DNA of 64,000 nucleotides from Siderastrea radians (Eukaryota; Cnidaria; Anthozoa; Scleractinia; Rhizangiidae): the NCBI GenBank assembly GCA_964017195.1, contig OZ024900.1, positions 30,582,641 to 30,646,640 on the forward strand, in the 5' to 3' direction. Numbering within the stretch: position 1 is the stretch's first letter; each line of letters opens with the position of its first letter. Under the pieces are notes generated by a model that searched no databases, was not told where the DNA came from, and saw only the letters and a list, made by a program, of their open reading frames with translations. Made by a program: the position numbers and the translations under genes. Below, piece after piece: positions 56,701-64,000 of this stretch.

Positions 56701-59232
56701 AAATGTTATCCAAATTGAACAAACACTAAGCATGTAATGGGATCGTGTGCCCTATGGCCGTCTTAGGAGCGAGGGGGTCGAACGACAACGACGAGGGCCT
56801 GGGTTTCTTTTACAGGGCCCCCCCCCCCCCCTCCCTCCTCCCTCTGCTTTGGCCACTTACCGATATTCTCCAAGCCTTCTTTTTCCAATATTTCTAAAAG
56901 ACGAAGTTTGAATATTAACACGGCGCGTTAATATCAAATAACATAGCTAAACCTTTTGAACCATTATGTGAAAGCACTAAAACCATTAGTTTATTCGAGA
57001 ACAAGGATTGAAGTCCTCCGGTTAAGGAACGCACTTCTAATAAGGGGAACACTAAAGTGGTTAAGGCAAATATCGTCCATTATTATATGAGACCTCACGC
57101 TATAAAATACATTATGCCAGCTTAACTAATAAAAGGATGTAAAAGGAAGTTGCGTAGTAAGCATAACTATTGAGTCTGGAAAAGTGTATGTGACCATTCA
57201 ATCAATTTATTAAACATAACTGTCCTGTGGTCCTGTGGTTTCCTGTGGTGTTTGATGAAGTTCTTAAATGTGACCATTCAAATGAAAGCTACTGAGCAGT
57301 ACTTTCCTGTGGTGCTGTTTATTATGCTGTACAAGATGGTTCTAACTTATGAGTCTGTGGATGAAATCCTGAAGTGTGACCATTTAAATGAAAGCTACTG
57401 AGCAGTACTTTCGTATGGTGCTGTTTGTTATGCTGCACGGGTTGGGTCTGCGTTTTAAGTCTATGCATGGAAAAATCTTAAGAGTAATGCCTCAATAACA
57501 GCAGTTGAAAGGTCATTTTGTAGTTTTATTCGTTTTATCTTAAAACTTTTTACACTCTTGGAAGTGACGATTGCATTAAACCCATACTTGCGTCCACTGC
57601 GACTTTCTTCAAGCTGTCACACTGTACGCCGAGGCACAGACCCGCTTTGTGAGCCATGACCAGGTGCTGCCATTTAAAAGAGATCGCGTGCAGCAGGTCT
57701 TGTTGATCAGGGAACTCCCTAAGTTGCATTAAAAGCCAATCTCGAACTTCCTATGTAGAAATTTCGAAAGAAAAGAAAATCAGTTTTAAATTGGTTTTCA
57801 TTGTTGGCAATTGTTTCCGCGATTGCCAACAATTGATAACTGAGTGATCGTGACCGATCATATGTAAACCAAGCTATGCAAAGGTTTGTAGTCTGTTCCA
57901 TAGCTCAGTTGCCAAATGGCAGCATGTCAAGTTTCTATTTCCTCGCTGCAATCGCTGATCACTTTTTCCAGCGATTGAACTGCCATTGGCGATCATATCG
58001 AAACGAGCTTTGATCAACCGTGCCTTGCAAGCACCTAATTTCTCCTTACAATATCACTACTTGATCAAACATGCAGCTCATGAGAATAACAAAACTGATC
58101 ACCAAAGGTAGAATGCCTTGATGCCAAAACAAACTGTCCCAACTAATGTCCCAACTGATATCATATCATATCATATCATATCATATCATATCATATCATA
58201 TCACCTCATAGCCTGTTAGTAGAACAGTCGTGCGCGTTTCTTTTAATGCTATGTTGTCCACATAATGAAATGATAATACTAATAATGCGGATTGAAGGTA
58301 GGTAGGTAAAGTCGCACACGAGCCAAGGAGGCCCACACGGCCGGAGCTTAACCCGGTTTCTGCAGCATGAAGCAACTGAGAGTATTGCTACTCCCCCTGG
58401 ATGAGAAGCTAGTCCATTACAGGGTTGCCCGTAGGCACTATGTCGCCGGTACCCATTTATACACCTGGGTGGAGAGAGACAATGCGGGGTAAAGTTTCTT
58501 GTCTAAGGAAACATCACGATTGTAGGAGCTGGGCATCAAACCACCGACCTTCAGAACTGAAGTCCAACGCGCTAACCACTCCACCACCGCGCCCCCACAT
58601 GGGGGATAAAAGGATTCACAATTATTTTATGAACCGAGTCACTCATGAGCTCATAAACAGCGAAGCACGCAGCGCCAAGTGACCATGAAGAATTATCATT
58701 TCATTATGTGGACAACATAACATTAAAAGAAACGCGCACGACTGTTCTACTAACAGGCTATGAGGTGATACCCTGATATTAAAAATAAGCCAATCAGATG
58801 CGGACTTGTTCATATTCATGGGCTTACTGGGGTTTCTTAGACTACGAGGAGCCTTTTTCCGCTCAGGGATATTCGAGCGCAGAGAACGTGCGAGCGAGAG
58901 CGAAAATTGTTCCCGCGCGGACACGTGACGCGCGCGAGATAAGCTGCTCTTCAGTAGTGAGTTCTTTCCAGTTTACTACACTAGTCAGGCTTGTTCCACG
59001 CGGTAGGCGATTTTGGCAGTCACTCCGGTGTTCTCGTCGCTCAACTTTCCCTGAGCAGAAAGAGAGACTGCTCGTAGTCTAAGCTGTCTATAACAATAAT
59101 TAGTCCTCATAAACTTACCCCAAAATGTTTACAAGTGGCGAAGTCAGAGTCCGAGGTCCTACGTTCGACGTAGATTGGCTTGCTTAGAGCGGATATGATA
59201 CCCACAGCAAAAATAACGATTCTTGAAAACAT
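53744..59232 (-). CDS. Five-exon gene model: small secreted cysteine-bearing protein (novel)
   Basis: Join of 59232-59119, 57750-57588, 56893-56861, 54422-54234 and 53796-53744: 552 nt, 183 residues plus stop. Exon 1 encodes a clear signal peptide (MFSRIVIFAVGIISALS), then KPIYVERR and one Cys, and ends before GTAAGT in phase 0. Exon 2 starts after CTACATAG in phase 0, reads EVRDWLLMQLREF to VQCDSLKKVAVDA, and can splice at GTATGG in phase 1. Exon 3 is 33 nt (ILEKEGLENI) with a strong GTAAGT. Exon 4 has a good acceptor (TCTTCTTCAACAG), four cysteines and EWQNPQFFFYAEC. Exon 5 is short and ends VLVL-stop beside AATAAA. Introns carry all the repeats; exons carry none. If exon 2 is not spliced, its frame ends at 57550 with AATAAA 20 nt on, giving a 104-residue form. 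Exons 1, 2 and 4 are the firmest, and exon 5 the weakest. I do not recognise the family. Confidence 0.55.
53925..54130 (+). repeat. ~110-bp satellite, two degenerate units (intronic)
   Basis: Contains GATGAAATCCTAAAGTGT, AAATGAAAGCTACTGAGCAG and TTATTATGCTCTACAGG words of the same satellite as at 57185-57490 and, reversed, 61385-62060. Confidence 0.75.
54671..56296. mobile_element. Non-autonomous hAT transposon, 8-bp duplication
   Basis: The ends are perfect inverted repeats for at least 28 bp (TAGCCTGCGTAGCAGGCG...), with homology continuing over about 115 bp. CTAAACCA flanks both sides (54663-54670 and 56297-56304), the 8-bp duplication of hAT elements. A GCGGCCGC palindrome lies near the left arm (about 54794). 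The interior has only short frames (up to 93 codons) and no transposase. It sits in an intron of the secreted-protein model. Confidence 0.88.
56350..56650 (-). mobile_element. 3' end of a LINE with ATTGT tail
   Basis: On the minus strand, AATAAATAAACTATTGT leads into TATTGTATTGTATCGTC, a pentanucleotide tail typical of L2/CR1-like 3' ends. About 250 bp upstream is AT-rich with no frame. The inner border is not defined. Confidence 0.5.
57185..57490 (+). repeat. ~110-bp satellite, about three units (intronic)
   Basis: Units carry GTGACCATTCAAATGAAAGC, ACTGAGCAGTACTTTC, GTGGTGCTGTTTATTATGCT and a GAGTCTGTGGATGAAAT link. The array lies just behind exon 2 of the secreted-protein model. Confidence 0.85.
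58150..58203. repeat. ATATC pentanucleotide microsatellite
   Basis: About ten perfect units of ATATC/ATCAT directly abut the left end of the MITE, whose right end shows only one TATCA. The tract probably expanded from the element's own terminus. Confidence 0.9.
58204..58772. mobile_element. MITE with 75-bp inverted ends, SINE nested inside
   Basis: CCTCATAGCCTGTTAGTAGA and the following 55 bp at the left are repeated, inverted and nearly perfect, at about 58692-58770. The interior holds the type-1 SINE and little else. No target duplication could be fixed because the left flank is the microsatellite. It lies in the first intron of the secreted-protein model. Confidence 0.75.
58296..58599 (-). 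mobile_element. Type-1 SINE, complete copy outside the receptor cluster
   Basis: The head (GGTGGTGGAGTGGTTAGCGC), B box (GGTGGTTTGATGCCC), body and TACC-type tail are all present. This copy has an independent site and so shows the natural tail (CCTACCTACC). Confidence 0.85.
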
Positions 59233-59265
59233 AGCCAACTACGAACAGAAGAAAAAATGGTACAC

Positions 59266-59365
59266 CATGACGTACTGCTGTGGCTGCCATTGACTAAGGT
59301 CTGGTCTATTTCTTTGAAGAATTAGATCAGACCTTAGTCAATGGCAGCCACACCAGTACGTCATG
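59266..59365. repeat. Strong hairpin, 38-bp arms
   Basis: Arms 59266-59303 and 59328-59365 (CATGACGTACTG... with its complement) are paired with a single mismatch around a 24-nt loop. It lies 34 bp upstream of the ATG of the secreted-protein model, in its promoter or 5' UTR. It could be a micro-MITE or a small-RNA-type precursor; the sequence alone does not decide. Confidence 0.75.
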
Positions 59366-59369
59366 AATC

Positions 59370-59944
59370 TGGACAGATTCATGAGAATTTATGAGCAAAT
59401 GCGACAGGTCTTTTTCACAAGAAATTGTAAAGAACATATCTAGAAAATTTGAGGGATCGTTATTTTCTGAAGCGTAGCTACGTTCCTGTAATTTTCCCCG
59501 TTTAACCGAAAGCTAAGAGTGTGACGAAAACTGTAATACTGAATATACAACTAAAATTTTCAAATGCAGCACAACTGAATATAGAGGAAAAGCTGAAGGC
59601 CAGAAATCACCTCTACCCCTCAAACGGGTACCCATTCGCTCTGCGTCTCTCCATCTGAGGGGCGCAGAATTTTCTCCCAGCTCAATGTAAAAACGCCTAA
59701 AAAGGCAAATTTCAGATATTGCGTTTTTTTTCGACGCAGGTTATTTCTACTAAGTATGTTTCTCAACTTCGATCCCTTTCTTTGTCTCCGACAAAATATC
59801 CTAGGATCCTACTTTTGGGAATGGAACGAATTTCTCTACACTTTAAGTCGCACTGATATCGCATTCTTAGCTGCTAAGCTGCTTTGCCGCTATTCGAATT
59901 CCTGCCTAATTGATTTTCGCTTGTTTAATTTTGTGAACCTTGTA
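59370..59944. other. Intergenic, no gene seen
   Basis: AT-rich sequence without recognised frames or repeat ends. A 121-codon frame starts at 59756, but only its last part, from about 59945, is LINE-derived. Confidence 0.4.
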
Positions 59945-60640
59945 CGGTGCACGAAAATAACACAAATGAAAAATATTACACCATTACCCGTGCAATTGGA
60001 GAACGAGGACGTAGAAGAAGTAAAGGATTTTACGTACTTGAGTAGTATTATGAGTAAAAAAATGCCACGGAGACTAAATGACATTACCAACAAACTCCAG
60101 AAAGCCAAATTATTAAGCTGAACGAGGTATGGAGGTCGCGTAACATTCGATAAAAAAAAAAAAAACAGGATAAAGATTTATAATAGCAACGTCTTGTCAG
60201 CACTCCTGTATGGTGCAGAATGCTGGATGGTCACCAAAGAGACAGTCAGAGGCTATCAGGCTTCCACACTTCATGTTTGAGAAAGATATGCAGGATAAAT
60301 TGGCCCCAGAAGATCACAAATAAGGAACTCTATCAAAAGACACGTCAGCGGGACATCACCACGGTAATAAAACCACGGAGATGGAGATAGCTTGAACATG
60401 ATATTCGGAAAGACTGGGATTGCATTACAAGATCTGCACCGAGGTGGATACCGGTTAGTGGAAGAAGGAAACGAGGCCGGCCACGAGAAACATGGAGGAG
60501 AACGAACGAGGCTGAAATGAAAACAATAGGAGAGACGTGGAACGAAGTCGAGAAGATTGCCACCGACAGAAGGGAGTAGAAATCTCTGGTCTCAGCCTCA
60601 TGTGCCACGTAGGGGAGAAGAGGGTCGTCATCATATCACA
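59945..60640 (+). mobile_element. RTE-like LINE 3' end, decayed
   Basis: Pieces of the post-RT region of an RTE-type ORF2 occur in order, but in changing frames. They are LENEDVEEVKDFTYLSSI, a LLYGAECWMVTKETV stretch, KPRRWR-like and GRPRETWRR-like basic motifs, and a final TDRREW-like end. A run of 14 A (about 60154) and several stops break it. The reverse transcriptase core is absent. It is an old fragment. Confidence 0.75.
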
Positions 60641-61384
60641 AAAGAAGAAAGTTTGTAAAAGGCAAATCGCAGTAAAACGAACCATTCTTACCTTTTCTTG
60701 TTTTCGGTATAACTTGAAAAAGGTGATTATCGGAAAATAACAGGTGTTTCAACGTTCAATTGATATTTTGTGAGCGAAACATATATTATATTTGACAGAT
60801 TTGTATCATACATTAGTTGTTGCCAAGGAATTGCATTGAAGAAAAAGAATGCTTTAAATGCTTTGATTTCAGATTATTTTTGTTAATGAATCATTGTGCA
60901 CAAAAACATCTCTTGCGCGAAAGCTGATGAAGCGATGGAAAAATAGAGAAATCAGGCAACATAAGCTGCTTTTGAACAAAATTAGTTGTTCTTTTTTATT
61001 CTTGTTAATTTTTTTTATATATTGCTTGATCTCACAAGGTACAACGCGAAGTCTTTTAATCACCATCGATCATTGACGTAAAAAACGTTAATGTATTAAT
61101 TTATTTTTCGGTAATTTTTCTTCTTCTAGTGGTCGTTTTAATTTTGCATATTTTTTGGTCAGCTTATTGAAACACTAATTGAAACTAAGGTGAAATGTTT
61201 TATTTTTTCTCGATGAAATGTAAGCGAGGCAACAGCTTTCATAATTAATAAGTAAATTATCGGTTATAACCTCATGAAGGCAAGAGTTCCCTCAGTTTGT
61301 TTTCGTATTGATTGTAACTCTTTTACTCTAAAGCGCAAAGAGGCTGAAAATTCAAAACTGAATCAGTAAAGCCATGAATGTACT
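60641..61384. other. Intergenic, no gene seen
   Basis: AT-rich, with short frames only. No repeat family of this window recurs here. Confidence 0.4.
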
Positions 61385-62060
61385 TGCATTTCATCCACAG
61401 AGTCAAAAGCTAGAACCACCTTGAACAGCATAAAAAACCGCACCACAGGAAAGTACTGCTCAATAGCTTTTGAATGGTCACACTTTAGGATTTCATCCAC
61501 AGACTCAAAGGTTAGAACCGCTTTGTACCACAGGATGATAAATGGCACCACAGGAAAGTGCAGGAGCTTTCAATTAAATGGTCACAATTTAGTATATTCC
61601 ATCCACAGACTCAAAGTTAAAACCACCTTGTACAGCATAATAAACACCACCTCAGGAAAGTACTGCTCAGTAGCTTTCATTTGAATGGTCACACTTTAGG
61701 ATTTCATCCACAGACTCAAGATTTACAACCACCTTGTACAGCATAATAAACAGCACCACAGGAAAGTACTGCCCAATAGCTTTCATTTGAATGGCCACAC
61801 TTCAGGATTTCATCCACAGACTCAAAAGTCAGAACTACCTTGTACAGCATAATAAACCGCATCACAGGAAAGTACTGCTCAGTAGTTTTCACTTGAATGC
61901 TCACACTTTAGGATTTCATCCACAGACTCAAAATTTAGAACCACCATGTACAGCACAGTAAACAGCACCACAGGAAAGTACTGCTTAGTAACTTTTACTT
62001 GAAGGGTCACACTTTAGGATTTCATCTACAGACTCAAAAGTGCAAAAAGATTAGGATAGG
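61385..62060 (-). repeat. ~110-bp satellite, about six units
   Basis: Tandem units carrying CACTTTAGGATTTCATCCAC, AGACTCAAA, ACCACCTTGTACAGCATAAT and CACAGGAAAGTACTGC words are repeated with 5-15% differences. This is the reverse complement of the units at 53.9 and 57.2 kb. Confidence 0.9.
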
Positions 62061-63080
62061 AGTTCATACATAGACTCAAAAGTCCACATTACGTAACTTT
62101 ATATTTGAATAGCTTGGTTAAGCTACCAAAAAATGGCTTCTTGTTGGATTGTCAGTATTGTAGTTCACGGAGTATTTTTACTCAAACTACAAAATGCACA
62201 ATAGTATTTCATTTTGAATGCAAGAATTAACACAAAAAGTATTATGACTCCAGGGAGCCACCTTAACAGCATTCTTAAAGAGGAAGGTCGTGCCATCATA
62301 AAACTTATTTTTCTACTCGTGAATTGTTCTGCGTTTTTGTCCGATAGCGATAAACACTCTTAAATTTGAACAAATTGGAGTGCATTTGTGGATTGTAAAG
62401 ATGAAATTCTTCTCAACTTATCGGCCCCTTAAATACAATACATTTCAATTGTGCAGTTTTTCGCCAATAGATAAAAAACAACAAGGGAAAACAAAGGCAA
62501 AAACACAATGCGGGCCGCTGTGGAAACAGTGAAGTTGACTTATTTTTCTTCGAAGAGAAGACTTCAGCACGGCTTTCACTGGTAGGTCTTCTTGCATCAT
62601 TCTTTGGAAAGCTAATTAAGTTCAAGAAGAGTATGCGTGAAACTACAGTTGCTCTAATAGACCCATTTACGTTTCTCTCGGTCAGCGACACGACGGACTT
62701 TTCAATGCAAATACGCATTTCTCGCTGATTCGCATGCATCCCTCTGGCTGTTAAGTTCTGTCAACCGTCAAACAACTTTGCTAAAATAAATAATATTTCC
62801 CCAGCATCGGGCAGTTTACCCGAAAAAGGTTTTCGGAAGCTTCCAAGCACACGTTAATTATCGAGGGAAAATGGTACAAGGTTTTCGCCCGCGAAGTATT
62901 ATTCGGCAAAGAGTTTAACTTAACTCACGATCAGTTGCTGTAAAGCGGTAAAACAAGGGCATCTTTTTCTAGAGATGTGCTCCTTTTATAATTAGTGTTT
63001 TTCTACTGGCCAAGGGAAATAAAATTGTACGCCTACATATGCTGAAATCAGCGGTGACCGTGTCCGTTAACTGTAATGTG
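62061..63080. other. Intergenic, no supported gene
   Basis: A 108-codon minus frame (62413-62739) starts reasonably (MRICIEKSVVSLTERNVNG) but turns into low-complexity hydrophobic sequence, and it has no recognised domain. Nothing else is seen. Confidence 0.35.
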
Positions 63081-63088
63081 TACAGAGC

Positions 63089-63694
63089 CCAGGGGGGGGG
63101 GAAGTCTCCGGATTTCAAGTGACGGGGATGATCGAAGGATTTTTTTGGGTTTGAAATTTTCCATTCCGGGATTTTTTTGGGGTAGGAAAATTTGGCAAGT
63201 ATTTTTTTGGGTGGCTTGATTTAAGTAGGGATTTTTTTGGGTATTCAAAACAATCTGAAGATCCGTGGTAGTGCCCGCGTATCCCGGCCGCGTAGTTCTG
63301 CGGATGAGGTACAACCAAACTTGTTCTTTCCCGGGTGGTCTTGTTTTGAGTTGCCATTCATAATGTTATTGTTGAAACAGAAGATGTTCTTAGGTGTCCC
63401 TAATGTTGTTAGAATGACTACTAGATGAAGAAAAGATAAAATCAGCTGGTATATATAAACAAACAAACACAAACATTCAATTTCTAGTGTGTTTTTTTGT
63501 TTCGTGTTATATCATTTAATCCTTTCTGGAAATTTTTAAGGCTCGGAAATTCGGCATGGGATTTTTTGGGGGTTAATTTTTGGTCCAGGGATTTTTTGGG
63601 GTTTTGTTGGAAGCCCTACAGATTTTTTGGGGTTTTGATTTTTGCCCCCATTCGGTCATCCCCGTCACTTGAAAATCGGAGTACCCCCCTGGGG
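63089..63694. mobile_element. TIR element with GGGATTTTTTTGGG repeats
   Basis: The 606-bp element has CCAGGGGGG ends and inverted arms of about 45 bp (ATTTCAAGTGACGGGGATGA and its complement). TACAGAGC flanks both sides (63081-63088 and 63695-63702), an 8-bp duplication. Subterminal regions repeat GGATTTTTTTGGG four and three times. There is no transposase. An 8-bp duplication suggests hAT, but the ends are unusual. Confidence 0.7.
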
Positions 63695-63703
63695 TACAGA
63701 GCT

Positions 63704-63803
63704 TCAAACAATATTGGCGACCGAGCGATTTTTCAGTTGGTCAACAAATAAGTCATCATCGAAACAACCCAGCTCACAGGGGTACCGAGGAAAACAAAAA
63801 TGG
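63704..63803 (-). CDS. Candidate terminal exon, cysteine-rich (weak)
   Basis: After an acceptor-like TGTTTTTAAG on the minus strand, 33 codons are open: HFCFPRYPCELGCFDDD..., ending ANIV-stop. Three cysteines fall in 12 residues. The next element's target duplication begins just after the stop, so a transposon sits at the 3' UTR. Earlier exons would lie beyond the window. The frame is short and could be chance. Confidence 0.25.
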
Positions 63804-64000
63804 CTTAAAAACAACACCAACTCAGTGTGGAGTAGTTAGTATTAATAATACACACCAGTTGCGAAATAAACATTGCCAAACAAACTTGAAATGCAAAATA
63901 ATAAAAAAATGCAATAGAAAATTTAATTTGGGTTCTTTTTTAAAAGAACCATTTGTAAGGTTAAAAACTTACAAATGGCTTACTGATGAAATTCCTTCAA
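63804..64000. other. AT-rich edge with a short hairpin
   Basis: CCATTTGTAAG pairs perfectly with CTTACAAATGG across 8 nt (about 63950-63979), preceded by a GGTTCTTTTTTAAAAGAACC palindrome. No gene is seen. Confidence 0.5.

Noticed and set aside
59756..60121. 121-codon frame as a host gene
   Set aside because: The last third is LINE-derived (EEVKDFTYL) and the first part has no coding signature.

Overview
The window looks like nuclear DNA of a cnidarian, most likely a stony coral. This rests on the mix of non-LTR retrotransposons of several clades, a Penelope-like fragment, two kinds of tRNA-derived SINE, many short TIR elements with clean target-site duplications (TSDs), AT-rich intergenic DNA, and a lineage-type expansion of intronless rhodopsin-like receptors. 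The species was not identified.

Layout. 1-8.8 kb holds a frameshifted L1/Tx1-like LINE, a 1.75 kb TIR element with TA TSD, and a second 5'-truncated LINE, with a possible host terminal exon at 6.0 kb. 8.8-15.2 kb is repeat-rich: a 1.2 kb degenerate minisatellite, a dispersed block here called R1, foldbacks and a SINE. 15.2-53.5 kb is a receptor cluster. It has three intact single-exon GPCR genes (31.3, 40.4 and 50.6 kb, all +) and three broken copies: 19.6-16.6 kb minus, cut by a 1.3 kb Mutator-like foldback; 21.3-23.0 kb plus, with a frameshift and a nonsense codon; 25.2-24.7 kb minus, with the whole seven-helix core deleted. Copies travel in segmental duplications of several kb. They share 5' flanks, a GAGAGT-rich 3' flank, and R0/R1/SINE/R2 blocks. 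The block behind the 40.4 kb gene is inverted, which splits a SINE in two.

53.7-59.2 kb contains a five-exon minus-strand model for a small secreted cysteine-bearing protein. It was assembled from splice sites, codon phase and a signal peptide. Its introns hold an 8-bp-TSD hAT, a LINE tail, a ~110 bp satellite and a MITE/SINE nest. 59.3-64 kb holds a strong hairpin, a decayed RTE-like LINE end, a larger array of the same satellite, a TIR element, and a possible terminal exon at the edge.

The receptors share an ERY motif, NPLLY in TM7, no proline at 5.50, no ECL2 cysteine, and a long basic/serine tail with two RSxSxP motifs that match the mode-1 14-3-3 consensus. Each intact gene has lost the distal tail by a different lesion. 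All family calls come from reading motifs; no database search was run.
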